From Saprospiraceae bacterium (GTDB lineage: Bacteria; Bacteroidota; Bacteroidia; Chitinophagales; Saprospiraceae): 64,000 nt of DNA. The translations under genes and the position numbers were made by a program. Location: positions 1-64,000 of the forward strand of contig JAHDIP010000003.1 in assembly GCA_020630735.1 (NCBI GenBank), given 5' to 3'. Shown here in pieces: positions 1-8,971 of this stretch. The stretch's first letter is position 1, and each line of letters begins with the position of its first letter. The notes under the pieces are model-generated. The model did not search any database. It was not told the DNA's origin and worked only from the letters and a program-made list of their open reading frames with translations.

Positions 1-2
1 GC

Positions 3-281
3 GAGTTTATAACGCCTTCTTTTCGTCAAACAAATTCTACTTTACTAAAAGCATCGATTTCTACTTATCCCAATCCAACTACTGATTGGTTAACTATCGA
101 TTGGAATTATTCAACTGATGTAACCGCAGAAATTAGAACTATAGATGGTAAGACACTTCAGTTAATTAATTTATCAGTTGGTAAAAATGAGATAGACTTA
201 CGTTCATTACCAAATGGTGTTTACTTTATTCATGTCTCAACTGCTGAAGAACAATTTATTCGTAAAGTGGTGAAGCAATAG
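3..281 (+). CDS. C-terminal end of a T9SS-exported protein (partial)
   Basis: The reading frame is open from the left edge (codons from base 3) to a TAG at 279-281, giving 92 residues of a protein whose start lies outside the window. It contains the hallmark YPNPTTDWLTI segment followed by short beta strands, an LPNGVYFIHV-type strand and a basic FIRKVVKQ end. This is the layout of the type A C-terminal sorting domain, which directs export through the type IX secretion system and is normally removed at the surface. The passenger domain, and so the function, cannot be seen. A long hairpin (311-378) follows the stop. Confidence 0.85.
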   Translation, partial: EFITPSFRQTNSTLLKASISTYPNPTTDWLTIDWNYSTDVTAEIRTIDGKTLQLINLSVGKNEIDLRSLPNGVYFIHVSTAEEQFIRKVVKQ

Positions 282-310
282 CATTGTTAATATAAATAAT
301 GGGAGAACAA

Positions 311-378
311 AAAGCGCTTCCCAATCAGATGTTTTTTGATTGAGAAATATAGTGTAACGAAGGATTGGGAAACGCTTT
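311..378 (+). terminator. Long imperfect hairpin after the T9SS gene
   Basis: AAAGCGCTTCCCAATC (311-326) is the near-perfect reverse complement of GATTGGGAAACGCTTT (363-378), with one mismatch and a 36-nt AT-rich loop. The outer flanks also pair loosely (GAACA upstream, TGTTC downstream), and a T-rich stretch follows at about 399-406. It probably ends transcription of the T9SS gene. Because it covers the TTG at 365, it argues that the AraC gene starts further downstream. Confidence 0.5.
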
Positions 379-439
379 TGATTGGAATCAATTGTTCTTT
401 TTTCTAAAACAATTTTGGTCTAAAAAAGCTTTAACGAAA

Positions 440-1342
440 ATGATCATGGAGTTTTTTAAAATGCAAAAGAATGAAATAGAAGAAAATAGTAAGGTAACTA
501 TTATGCCTAATAAAGTTTCTATTCTATGTTTTACATTAAAAATGAATCAATCGAAAACAATTGATCTTCGTTCTGAACAAAAACAAAATAGTTTTAATTT
601 ATTGATAGATACGAATAAAAATATATTGATAAGTTTAGTCAAAAATAAAAAAATAATATTCATTTATAAAAATGGACCTGAGAATGATTTAGTTAGTCGA
701 TCAAAAAGAGAAGAGGACTTTATTTTCGAAACTACGAATAAGCAAATAAGCATTCTTCAATTTACGACTGAAGTTTTAGAGGATTATATTCATGAAGGAG
801 ATGATTTAATGATAAAGTCTTTTCTACAAAAAAGTAAATTCGAATATATTTTTAATGATACTAGCTTAATGGCGAAAATGTATATTCAAAAGTTAAAGAA
901 AAATAAAGAGAAAAATATTTTTAATAATTTAACCTTACATGCCAATTGTTTAACCTTAATTTGCGAAAGTTTAAAGGTTGTTTATTCTGATTCTGCAAAG
1001 AAAGAACTTGGTGTAATTCCAAAAGTAGACTTGCAAAAAATTAATCTTGCAAACGAATACATCAATTTTAATATGGTAAAGCTTCCTACAATTAAAGAGA
1101 TAGCAAAGTACGTAGGACTTAGCGAAAGTAAACTTAAAAAACAGTTCAAAATAATTTATGGAAAAAGTATCTATCAATATGGTCAGTATTTAAGAGTAAA
1201 AGAAGCCCAGCGTTTGTTAAGTACAAAAAAATATAATGTTACAGAGGTAGCTCTGAAAGTTGGTTATACTAATATAACGCATTTTGCTAATGCTTTTAAA
1301 AAATATCATGGGATAAAACCAATTGAATATTTGAAACAATAA
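440..1342 (+). CDS. AraC-family transcriptional regulator
   Basis: About 300 residues. The last 100 form an AraC/XylS DNA-binding domain with two helix-turn-helix units: IKEIAKYVGLSESKLKKQFK is the first, and VTEVALKVGYTNITHFANAFKKYHG, the family signature, is the second. The N-terminal 190 residues are lysine-rich and match no sensor domain I recognise; there is no cupin signature and no membrane segment. The frame is open from TTG 365, but that codon lies in the hairpin at 311-378, so I prefer ATG 440 (ATG 446 and 461 are alternatives). It presumably controls nearby or distant genes in response to an unknown ligand. Family assignment is secure; the target is unknown. Confidence 0.85.
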   Translation: MIMEFFKMQKNEIEENSKVTIMPNKVSILCFTLKMNQSKTIDLRSEQKQNSFNLLIDTNKNILISLVKNKKIIFIYKNGPENDLVSRSKREEDFIFETTNKQISILQFTTEVLEDYIHEGDDLMIKSFLQKSKFEYIFNDTSLMAKMYIQKLKKNKEKNIFNNLTLHANCLTLICESLKVVYSDSAKKELGVIPKVDLQKINLANEYINFNMVKLPTIKEIAKYVGLSESKLKKQFKIIYGKSIYQYGQYLRVKEAQRLLSTKKYNVTEVALKVGYTNITHFANAFKKYHGIKPIEYLKQ

Positions 1343-1351
1343 CAATGTCTT

Positions 1352-1384
1352 TTCGGGCTGTGTATTAAGCTGTTCGGGCTGTGT
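1352..1384 (+). repeat. Two 12-bp direct repeats, 21-bp period
   Basis: TTCGGGCTGTGT occurs exactly at 1352-1363 and again at 1373-1384, immediately after the AraC stop codon. It could be a binding-site pair or a leftover of duplication; nothing else identifies it. Confidence 0.5.
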
Positions 1385-1498
1385 CATGTATTATAGTAAT
1401 TGTATATTTGTTTTGCATTTTCCCCATTCAATATAAGGTCATTATATTCTATACACTACTAGTGTTTAGTTTAAAGATCATCATTAGTAGCTTTAATC

Positions 1499-1534
1499 GT
1501 TTGGCAATCCGAAAACCATTTTGGCTTCAATATA
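1499..1534 (+). repeat. Dispersed 36-bp intergenic repeat, copy 1
   Basis: This begins with TTTGGCAATCCGAAAACCA and continues through TTTTGGCTTCAATATA. The copy at 49378-49413 matches at 32 of 36 positions, and a third copy at 52510-52560 is interrupted by about 14 bp. All three lie in non-coding DNA on the plus strand. No function is visible. Confidence 0.65.
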
Positions 1535-1659
1535 GAATGATATACTTTTAAAATTAGATCAATCTATTTTAAAACAATTTTTTGTTATTAAACCAAGTAA
1601 TGAAGAAAAATGATTTTCGTTTTTATCGTACAATTTAACTCTAATTTATGAGTTAGTGC

Positions 1660-2109
1660 ACTAGTTTGCCAAGCCAAAGGCATGGAGGCACAAAGAGTGC
1701 AGTTAAAAACGTAGTTAGTCTGGCTTGCACAATAATGAAAACTCTGGATGTTATGCTAGTTGTAACTTTTGAACAGCTCTCATTGGTGGAAATTTAACTT
1801 CGGCTCCAGAGAATTTGTTTATTCTTTTCATTGCCAGATTAGAAAACGAATCAACTACTAATTTAAACCCTATTGAGACAGGTCTCAGTCTTAAAGTATC
1901 ACCGAATCCATTTTCTAACATTTTCAATATTGATATAATTTTAGAAAATGAAGAAATCTATACAATTGAAGTTTTAGATTTTTCAGGAAGGTTACTGTAA
2001 CAAAAAGAAAGAGGAGGAAATAAAATTCTAGTAGATCTAGAGAATTAAATCTCCTTCAAGTTACAAATGCAAATGGATAAAAAAATACTAGAAAAATAAC
2101 GCAGTTATA
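1660..2109 (+). pseudogene. Decayed duplicate of the repeat/T9SS sorting-domain gene downstream
   Basis: Conceptual translation gives pieces that line up with the C-terminal third of the gene at 2152-3957. A segment reading NNENSGCYASCNF, a TGA stop and GGNLTSAPENLF precedes SLKVSPNPFSNIFNIDI, which matches VAPNPFSNAFNIEM in the intact gene. Further on, after another stop and a frame change, LLQVTNANG, a stop and TRKITQL match the intact gene's LLQITNEKG...TRKITQL end. At least three in-frame stops plus a frameshift rule out a working product. The longest open piece is only about 60 codons (1815-2000). It is most likely a tandem paralogue lost by mutation. Confidence 0.7.
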
Positions 2110-2151
2110 AAATTATTCTCAATCAATTTTTAAACATTAAATTTTTTTAAA

Positions 2152-3957
2152 ATGAAAAAAAATATCCTTTTATTTTTATTACCTTTTTTATTTTGCAATA
2201 ACTTTATACAAGCGCAAAACGGATGTGGACTTCCTACTGTTCAAGAGTTTGCAGGTTCTCAAATAATTGATTGTCCAATTAATTTATTATGTGGAGGGCA
2301 ATGTGCACCTGCTATAATTAATGGTAGTTTTGCTTGTGATTGTCTACTTGAATCTAATGGTGCACAGATTGCAAGTGGATTGTGTGTAATCGTTATTAAC
2401 TCAGATGCAACTACTTGTACTGATGATGGATGTGCTGAGATTGGAGGTGAATGTAATTTCGATGAATATGGGGCTTGCTATTGTAGATTACCTCCAGGCG
2501 AAACCCGTAATGCTTCCAATCGTTTAGGAGATTCCTTTACAACTGGTATTTTAAAGAAAGGGGGAGTAGATCATATCATCTCTGTTAGCCGTTTTAATGA
2601 AACTCTTAATCGGACTTGGTTCAAAACCTATGGTTCCACAGGTTATAACACAGGAAGAGGCATAGCCACAGATATTCAAGGACACAATGTTACTACTGGA
2701 GAAATGTCTAATACAGTGGATTTTGATACAGAGTCCTTCACTTCTTTTGGAGAACATGATATATTTATTGTCAAAAATGATGCGGATGGAAATGAACAAT
2801 GGGCAAGGCAGGCAGGAGGTACAGGAGTAGATGCAGGCCTTGATGTGATCATTGACGATGTAGGAAATAGCTATGTTGTAGGTCATTATAATGCAACAGC
2901 AAATTTTGATGGTATCTCTTTAGAACACGAGGGTATAGGTGGAAATGGTTTTGTTGCGAAGTATAATCCAAATGGAACAATCCAATGGGCGATTCCAATT
3001 AGTGGGAGCGGAGACGATCAGGTAAAGGCGATTACATTATCTGTTGATGGTCATTTGTATATAACTGGTTATTTTTCAGGGGTAACAACTCTAGGTGACT
3101 ACACATTGAATTCAGAAGGAGGGAAAAGTTTGTTTGTAGCGAAACTAACTGAAGAAGGAGAAATTCTCTGGGCAGAGAAGTACGAACACGAAATTGCCGA
3201 TGTAATTGGTAGTTCCCTAACAACAGATATTGCTAATAATGTAATTGTAGCAGGGGTGAAAAATAATCAAATGTTGGTGCTAAAGTACGGAGGAAATAAC
3301 GGTCAATTATTAAAAGAAAAATACGTTCAAAGTACAGGAGAATATTTTCATTTGATGGATATTACTAGTGTTGATGATAATGGTAATGTTCAAGTGATCG
3401 GTCATTTTACAGGAGATATTGTAATAGATGGTGAGCTGATTGAGAACATAGGTGCTCAAGATGTTTTCTTAGCAGAATTTACACCTAATTTAGACGTAGT
3501 ATGGGCAAGAGGAGAAGGTGGTACTTCGTTAGATTATGGTATTGGCATTGATAATGAAGGTACAGGTTATACCTCTTATGTCGGTTGTACATTTGGAACA
3601 TCTACTGTTGGAGGGATTACACAAGAAGGAGATAATATTGTTTATTTCCGTCGCTTTGATGATGAAACAGAAACGGTGTCTTTAGAGACAAAGAATGAAT
3701 TTGCAAGTCTAGTAGTTGCGCCGAATCCATTTTCGAATGCTTTCAATATCGAAATGAATACAAGTAACAACGAAGACCTAACAATTGACATTTTAGATCT
3801 TACAGGAAAAACGCTCTTTACTCAAAATACATCTATATCAAAAGGAACAAATTCAATTTCCGTTGATGTAGCAAACAAATTGAGTCAAGGTCTCTATCTA
3901 CTACAAATTACAAATGAAAAAGGACAACGAATTACTAGAAAAATAACACAGTTATAA
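2152..3957 (+). CDS. Secreted Cys-rich, SBBP-type repeat protein with T9SS sorting domain
   Basis: 601 residues. A Sec signal peptide (1-22, ending IQAQ) is followed by a Cys-rich segment (about 25-110, some 13 cysteines, likely disulfide-bonded outside the cell). Repeats of about 50 residues follow, of the type DIFIVKNDADGNEQWARQAGG, then GTG.D, D..GN.YV.G and FDG; this is the SBBP beta-propeller pattern. Residues about 520-601 are a type A T9SS sorting domain (VAPNPFSNAFNIEM and a TRKITQL end). The protein is therefore predicted to be surface-anchored or released. The ligand is unknown. A decayed paralogue lies directly upstream. Confidence 0.85.
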   Translation: MKKNILLFLLPFLFCNNFIQAQNGCGLPTVQEFAGSQIIDCPINLLCGGQCAPAIINGSFACDCLLESNGAQIASGLCVIVINSDATTCTDDGCAEIGGECNFDEYGACYCRLPPGETRNASNRLGDSFTTGILKKGGVDHIISVSRFNETLNRTWFKTYGSTGYNTGRGIATDIQGHNVTTGEMSNTVDFDTESFTSFGEHDIFIVKNDADGNEQWARQAGGTGVDAGLDVIIDDVGNSYVVGHYNATANFDGISLEHEGIGGNGFVAKYNPNGTIQWAIPISGSGDDQVKAITLSVDGHLYITGYFSGVTTLGDYTLNSEGGKSLFVAKLTEEGEILWAEKYEHEIADVIGSSLTTDIANNVIVAGVKNNQMLVLKYGGNNGQLLKEKYVQSTGEYFHLMDITSVDDNGNVQVIGHFTGDIVIDGELIENIGAQDVFLAEFTPNLDVVWARGEGGTSLDYGIGIDNEGTGYTSYVGCTFGTSTVGGITQEGDNIVYFRRFDDETETVSLETKNEFASLVVAPNPFSNAFNIEMNTSNNEDLTIDILDLTGKTLFTQNTSISKGTNSISVDVANKLSQGLYLLQITNEKGQRITRKITQL

Positions 3958-4017
3958 TCTTTAATCATCGAACCAGCCCAAGGTATTGTCTTTGCGCTGG
4001 TTCTAATTTGTATACCT

Positions 4018-4512
4018 ATGAAAAAAATGAAAGCAACTTTAATGTGTTTGTTCTTAGCATCAGGGAACACATTGTATAGCCAAAGTCTAGAACCTATTAT
4101 AGTAGCTCCTGCAGGTAATTATTTTGAGGCCACTGGTAGCGATTTAAGTTGGACCTTAGGCGGAAATTTTATACTAACATTAAAAACAGAAGAAGCTATT
4201 TTGACGCAAGGTTTTCACCAACCAATATATTTAATCACATCTATTGAAGAGAGTCTTGCTGTCGATTATAATCTTAAGGTTTATCCGAATCCAGTTATTG
4301 ATGAAATAACGATCAGTGGGATATTAAAAAGTCAAGAAAAAGTATTCATTCAATTAGTTGATGTCGAGGGAAAAATAGTAAGGAACTGGACGGACAAGAC
4401 ATTGCCGTTCAATGTATCGGGAGATGAATTTCCTTCAGGCACTTATTTTATAAGTGTTCTATTAGAGAAAGATAGAAGTGTTTTTAAAACATTTAAACTC
4501 GTGAAAATTTAA
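4018..4512 (+). CDS. Small secreted protein with T9SS sorting domain
   Basis: 164 residues: a signal peptide (1-22, ending LYSQ), a short conserved segment with SWTLGGNF and ILTQGFHQP, and a type A sorting domain from about residue 88 (LKVYPNPVIDEITISG to the end). Small proteins with this SW..G / LTQGFHQ segment and a C-terminal sorting domain occur widely in Bacteroidota, usually beside larger surface proteins. No enzymatic motif is present. It follows the SBBP-type gene by 60 bp on the same strand and precedes another exported protein, so the three may be expressed together. Function unknown. Confidence 0.8.
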   Translation: MKKMKATLMCLFLASGNTLYSQSLEPIIVAPAGNYFEATGSDLSWTLGGNFILTLKTEEAILTQGFHQPIYLITSIEESLAVDYNLKVYPNPVIDEITISGILKSQEKVFIQLVDVEGKIVRNWTDKTLPFNVSGDEFPSGTYFISVLLEKDRSVFKTFKLVKI

Positions 4513-4601
4513 CGAATAAAGTGGATCAAATAAAAAATTATTGTTCCATTAGTTTTAAAAAAAACTTCTGAAAATTACTTAAACTTTAAATGAATTCAAC
4601 C

Positions 4602-5795
4602 ATGAAAATAATAAATACAATATTTTTATTACTAAGCTTTAATATACTTATTGGCCAAGTTAGCCCAGGTTTTAATTATCAAGCTGTTGCTAGAGATGCT
4701 AGTGGCGAAATCTTGTCAGATCAAAATATTGGTTTACGAATCAAATTATTACAGGGAGGAATAGATGAGATTGAAGGAACTATCGTTTACACAAAATATT
4801 ATAGTGTTTTGACCAATCAATTTGGTTTGATTAATATAATGATTGATGATACTGATGTAATTTATGGTGCTTTATCAGGCTTGCAGTGGGGAAATAATGA
4901 TTTTTACCTCCAAGTAGAAATGGATATTAATGGAGGTACAGATTGCGACCAATTATCTGGTGGGGCAGACTGTACATTGATGGGCACTTCTAGAATAATG
5001 CCTGTGCCGATCGCAATGTATGCTCTAGAGGCTGGCTCTACTGAAGATGGGTGGCAAAGTTATGGAGATGGGATAAAATATGGAGAGGTAAGTATTGGTG
5101 TAGATGCTGCACATCAAATTGATGTAAAAGGAGTACTAAGGTTTGATACGCATGACGATGATACCCCAAATGGTGATCGGATTTATTTGACTACCCTTGG
5201 TGACCAAGGATCCAGAATTTCTCATACCCCAGGTTGGGTTATGGAATATAAAGCAGGCCCTGGAAGTGGTTCAGATGCAGGTCAACATAAATTTTATACA
5301 ACTTATAATGGTATTTATTCTAATAAATTGACTATTAAATCCAATGGTCATATTGGTCTTGGAGAGAATTATACTGATCCCAATGGACAATTTAGCATAC
5401 TAGGAGATAGCTTAAATGATTTTACCTTAAAAACATCTAATGATAATGCTAGACAGGGTATAGCATTTCAAAATTCAGGGAATTCTTATACTTGGAATAT
5501 CTTTCGGAGGACTAACTCTGCTTATACTGCTGACTTGGTTTTTGCGGGCAATTCTACATCGGATTCTGAAAATGATATTTCAGCGCTTAATCCTTATATG
5601 ATCATTAAAGCAGGAGGAAAAATAGGAATTGGAACAGAAGCTCCAGCAGCAAAACTACAAATCAAAAATGGTGATGTTTATTTGGAAGACATGAATAGTG
5701 GAATAATCATGACCTCTCCTAATGGAAATTGTTGGAGACTTACAATTAATGATGATGGAGATTTTGAAAAAGAAGCAATAACTTGTCCTAATTAA
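4602..5795 (+). CDS. Exported protein with N-terminal surface domain and tail-spike-like repeats
   Basis: 397 residues from ATG 4602, which gives a clean signal peptide ending LIGQ; an in-frame ATG at 4590 adds four residues. The FNYQAVARDASGEIL segment and the following 100 residues form an N-terminal domain common in Bacteroidota exported proteins. The later part (GHIGLGENYTDP, GGKIGIGTEAPAAKLQIKNGD) resembles the short G.VGIGT.P..KL.V repeats of trimeric tail-fibre and adhesin stalks. There is no T9SS sorting domain, so the export route past the inner membrane is unclear. A surface or adhesion role is inference. A strong bidirectional terminator follows. Confidence 0.75.
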   Translation: MKIINTIFLLLSFNILIGQVSPGFNYQAVARDASGEILSDQNIGLRIKLLQGGIDEIEGTIVYTKYYSVLTNQFGLINIMIDDTDVIYGALSGLQWGNNDFYLQVEMDINGGTDCDQLSGGADCTLMGTSRIMPVPIAMYALEAGSTEDGWQSYGDGIKYGEVSIGVDAAHQIDVKGVLRFDTHDDDTPNGDRIYLTTLGDQGSRISHTPGWVMEYKAGPGSGSDAGQHKFYTTYNGIYSNKLTIKSNGHIGLGENYTDPNGQFSILGDSLNDFTLKTSNDNARQGIAFQNSGNSYTWNIFRRTNSAYTADLVFAGNSTSDSENDISALNPYMIIKAGGKIGIGTEAPAAKLQIKNGDVYLEDMNSGIIMTSPNGNCWRLTINDDGDFEKEAITCPN

Positions 5796-5806
5796 TAGCA
5801 TCCACT

Positions 5807-5849
5807 AAAAAAAAACGGCTACCTCAACATTGAAGTAGCCGTTTTTTTA
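5807..5849. terminator. Bidirectional rho-independent terminator
   Basis: AAACGGCTAC (5813-5822) pairs perfectly with GTAGCCGTTT (5835-5844) around a 12-nt loop, with A-tract and T-tract on the two sides. It serves the converging genes ending at 5795 (+) and 5867 (-). Confidence 0.9.
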
Positions 5850-5866
5850 TGCGAAAGATATTGTCA

Positions 5867-8734
5867 TTAATTCAGATAATTATCTTTGAAAAATCCTCGA
5901 TAACCATCCAATGATTTATCCTTTAAGATTTGGCGGTAATTATGTTGAGTAACTAAGAAAACTTCGTAGCTATCATTATCGCCAAGAAATTTATCTTTGT
6001 TTCTACTAATTGCATCGTAGTACTTCATACCAATCTCTTTGGTCTTGAATCGACGAATAACTAAGATTGGCGTTTCTGTATCTGCACCAAGATAGATGTT
6101 CGAAATACGAAGCTTATCCAATTTGTTGAACTGGCGATTGTAGTCTGCAACTTTAGCTTTTGCATCCGTAAGCTTCATCGACTTTTGGTTGATCACAACG
6201 ATACAATAATGTACTCGTTCATCTTCTGTTTTGAACTTTCCAGTATTGCCTTTATTATCACCTAGACCCGAAGCAACTTTGCCACCAAGTAAACGAAGAA
6301 TTTCTTTAGCTCGTGTTTGCTCTTCCGTTTCAGGATACTTTGCAATCACTTCTTTTAGTGAAGATATATAAGCATCTTTACCTTGAAGATTACCTGTACA
6401 CATAGCATTAAGCAAATCAAATTTAGGCTTCAACTTATTTCCTTGACCAAAAAGCTCATCTACTTTAACGATTTTATCAGCAGCAGACTTGTAGTTGCCT
6501 TTTTCGAAAGAGATAAAAGTTTCTTGATAATATCTATTCAGTTTTTGGTCTTCTTCTTTACTTGCTTCTAAGAAATTAGGATCTTTAAGTACTCTTGCAT
6601 AAGTAGTATTTGGATACTCACCAACGATCTGATCAAAATATATTTTTGCTTTACTAGCGTTGTTTAAATCTGTATGAGCTAAGTATAAGAAATACCAAGC
6701 ATCTAACTCATTTTTATTTTTAGGAAAACGTTTCAACATACCGTCTTCTAGTACATCGACAGTTTTGTCATTACGTTGAAGTTGTTCTCTATACAAACGA
6801 CCAAGTGCCAATTGAGCATCGGCAATTTTTTGATTTGCTTTTGCTATTTCTTCGTCGGTAGTAGGAACATCTTTGAAAATTTCTTTTAGTTCATCATCCC
6901 CAACGGACTCTGAAACTTCTTCTACGATTTCGTCTGAAGTATCAATGTCGCTCGCACCACGTCTGTTTGATCGTCGCCAATTATCTTCTAATTTTCGAGT
7001 ACCCCAACGTTTTTCAAAATCTCTTTTTCCTTTTTTCAATGCTCGATCATTATACACAAAAAAGGTACTTGGAGTAGAACCACCACCTATAGATGGACGA
7101 TTGATACCGCCTACAAGAGGTCGTGATGAATTGATGGTTGCAGCACCTGCATTACCTTTATTTTTCGCTTTATCTCTTTCTTTTTTGATACGAGCAGCTA
7201 ACTGGCGTTTTTCTTTATCACTCAAATCATTAATAGCTAAAAGACTATCTTGTAATTGAATAATTTGGATGTTTTTAGCAATATCTGTTAAGCTATTATT
7301 ATAGCGAGTAATTTGTGTATGACGCTCGTCTGATTCGGGGAGCACTTGTAGTGTACTATCAAAATAGCTTTTAGCAAAAACAAATTGCTCATCTTCAAAA
7401 TAAAGATTAGCTAGTTGCAAATAAGACTCCGCTTTTTGAGCTTGATTTTGCGAGTTTTGAGCCAAGGATAATTTGAAGTTAGAAATAGCATCTTTTTTGT
7501 CGCCTGCTTTTAAAGCAACACCTGCCAAGGCGTAATAAATTTGATCTTTAAATTCTTTGTTCTTTTCATCTTTCAACATTTTTGTTAAACTCTTTGCTAC
7601 TTCTGCATCAGTAGATTTACCACTTTTCCAAGCACTTTGAGTCATGTTGAGACGAGAACTAAAGTCCATTTCATAAGTAGGCTTATATTTCAATGCCTTA
7701 TTGAAGTATTCGTACGCCTGATCGCCACGTCCTTGTTCTTGATGAATTTGACCTAAAATAAAAGCATAGCGAGCTTTATCTCTTCGTGTTTTAGAAAGTT
7801 CAATTGCCTTTTCTAAAGGAAGGACAGCTCTATCGTAATCTTTTTGGACAATATGATAATGAGCTCTTACAACTGCTAACTCTGCTTTTATATCTTTAAA
7901 AGTTTGTGGATCATTTTCTAATTCAGTGATAATGGTTTCGGCAGTATCATAATCATCACGTTCGATATATGTTCTAGCCAACCAAAGGCGCCCTTCTTGA
8001 TGAGCAGGGCGGTGCTTCAAGAAATAACTTTCTGGTTTTTCATCAGCTTCGTCTTTGACTACTTCTTTGGCTTTATTACTTGCTTTGTCTGTTGTTTTTT
8101 TAGAGGCACTTTTAGACTTACTCGAACTACTTTTTTTCTTCTTTTTGCTGCCAGGTTTTTTACGTTTTTTCTTTTTACGTTTTTTCTTCTTTTTTTTCTT
8201 CTTTTTGCTTGAAGAAGATTTTTTCTTTTTGCTGCTGCTACTCTTTTTGCCTTTTACCTTTCGTTTACCACTTTTCTTATCCTCTATAGCTTGAGGACTA
8301 AACTCTTGGTTCATATAAAGAAAAGTCTCTTCGGCAGATTCAAAATCTTGTTTGACATATTGCGCCTTTCCCAATAGCAAATAGCAGTCGTCTGTCCAAT
8401 CACTCTCACGGTGAAGAGAGACAACAATAGATACTTTTTTGATCGCTTCGTCCAAGCTACCAGCAACCGATTCAGGTTTGTCAGTGGCTCTATAGGGATA
8501 AAGCTCCAAAATTTGGTTGTAATTATCCTGATGGGCATCGTTTAACTTGGCAATACTCTCAGTTAATAGTACATTTGCATTGAAATAACCATTGTACTTT
8601 GCTGTGGTATTTTCGTAAACTTTGCCAATTGGCGATAAATCGTCTTTGTGCTTTTTGGTGGCACAAGCGGAAACAAAGAGTATAAGCAGTAAAAATAATA
8701 GTGCTTGACTTTTCTTTTTTAAACTAAATTGCAT
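5867..8734 (-). CDS. PorW/SprE-like TPR lipoprotein of the type IX secretion/gliding machinery
   Basis: 955 residues. A lipoprotein signal (VSAC, lipidated Cys24) is followed by the ENTTAKYNGYFNANVLL segment characteristic of SprE (Flavobacterium) and PorW (Porphyromonas), outer-membrane lipoproteins needed for T9SS function and gliding. TPR-type helices run through about 100-150 and 235-480; a second block (about 640-790) is followed by a C-terminal domain with the HYCIVVINQKSMKL and EVFLVTQHNYRQ strands. Odd: residues 153-227 are almost entirely Lys, Ser and Arg, splitting the TPR region. A perfect inverted repeat overlaps the start codon (8733-8752). Exported cargo genes lie next door. The family call is confident; the gene symbol is not asserted. 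Confidence 0.8.
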   Translation of the reverse strand: MQFSLKKKSQALLFLLLILFVSACATKKHKDDLSPIGKVYENTTAKYNGYFNANVLLTESIAKLNDAHQDNYNQILELYPYRATDKPESVAGSLDEAIKKVSIVVSLHRESDWTDDCYLLLGKAQYVKQDFESAEETFLYMNQEFSPQAIEDKKSGKRKVKGKKSSSSKKKKSSSSKKKKKKKKKRKKKKRKKPGSKKKKKSSSSKSKSASKKTTDKASNKAKEVVKDEADEKPESYFLKHRPAHQEGRLWLARTYIERDDYDTAETIITELENDPQTFKDIKAELAVVRAHYHIVQKDYDRAVLPLEKAIELSKTRRDKARYAFILGQIHQEQGRGDQAYEYFNKALKYKPTYEMDFSSRLNMTQSAWKSGKSTDAEVAKSLTKMLKDEKNKEFKDQIYYALAGVALKAGDKKDAISNFKLSLAQNSQNQAQKAESYLQLANLYFEDEQFVFAKSYFDSTLQVLPESDERHTQITRYNNSLTDIAKNIQIIQLQDSLLAINDLSDKEKRQLAARIKKERDKAKNKGNAGAATINSSRPLVGGINRPSIGGGSTPSTFFVYNDRALKKGKRDFEKRWGTRKLEDNWRRSNRRGASDIDTSDEIVEEVSESVGDDELKEIFKDVPTTDEEIAKANQKIADAQLALGRLYREQLQRNDKTVDVLEDGMLKRFPKNKNELDAWYFLYLAHTDLNNASKAKIYFDQIVGEYPNTTYARVLKDPNFLEASKEEDQKLNRYYQETFISFEKGNYKSAADKIVKVDELFGQGNKLKPKFDLLNAMCTGNLQGKDAYISSLKEVIAKYPETEEQTRAKEILRLLGGKVASGLGDNKGNTGKFKTEDERVHYCIVVINQKSMKLTDAKAKVADYNRQFNKLDKLRISNIYLGADTETPILVIRRFKTKEIGMKYYDAISRNKDKFLGDNDSYEVFLVTQHNYRQILKDKSLDGYRGFFKDNYLN
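8054..8278 (-). repeat. Low-complexity Lys/Ser/Arg-coding tract inside the PorW/SprE-like gene
   Basis: About 75 codons encode KKSSSSKKKK-type blocks and long lysine runs with a few arginines. On the plus strand this is a polypyrimidine stretch of CTTTTT units. It makes misleading hydrophobic open frames on the other strand and is prone to replication slippage. Confidence 0.9.
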
Positions 8735-8752
8735 TGTAAAAGCGTTTACAAT
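8733..8752. promoter_or_regulatory. Perfect inverted repeat overlapping the PorW/SprE-like start codon
   Basis: ATTGTAAA (8733-8740) and TTTACAAT (8745-8752) are exact reverse complements around AGCG. The start codon occupies 8732-8734 on the minus strand, so the palindrome lies right on the start. It could be an operator or an RNA hairpin that limits ribosome entry. Confidence 0.5.
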
Positions 8753-8971
8753 ATGAAATTTGGAAATAAGTAAAGCTTAAATTAAAAGGTTTTTGTATTT
8801 AAAATATAAAGAATACAGCAATCGTCTTTTAAAATGTTTGGGCTTTACTTTCGGTTTTATACTAAATCAGCCTAGATATTGTTTCAATTTAGAGTGATCT
8901 GCTTTAGTTTATAACTATATAATATAACTAAAAGGCTACAAATTTATTTTAATTTTTTCAAAAATAGTACA

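Noticed and set aside
365-439. Upstream TTG start for the AraC gene
   Set aside because: It lies in the 311-378 hairpin that probably ends the preceding gene; ATG 440 is more likely, though not proven.
8055-8294. Hydrophobic Leu/Phe-rich plus-strand open frames
   Set aside because: These are the reverse strand of the Lys/Ser tract in the PorW/SprE-like gene (AAG/AAA codons read as CTT/TTT); they have no start signals and no independent support.
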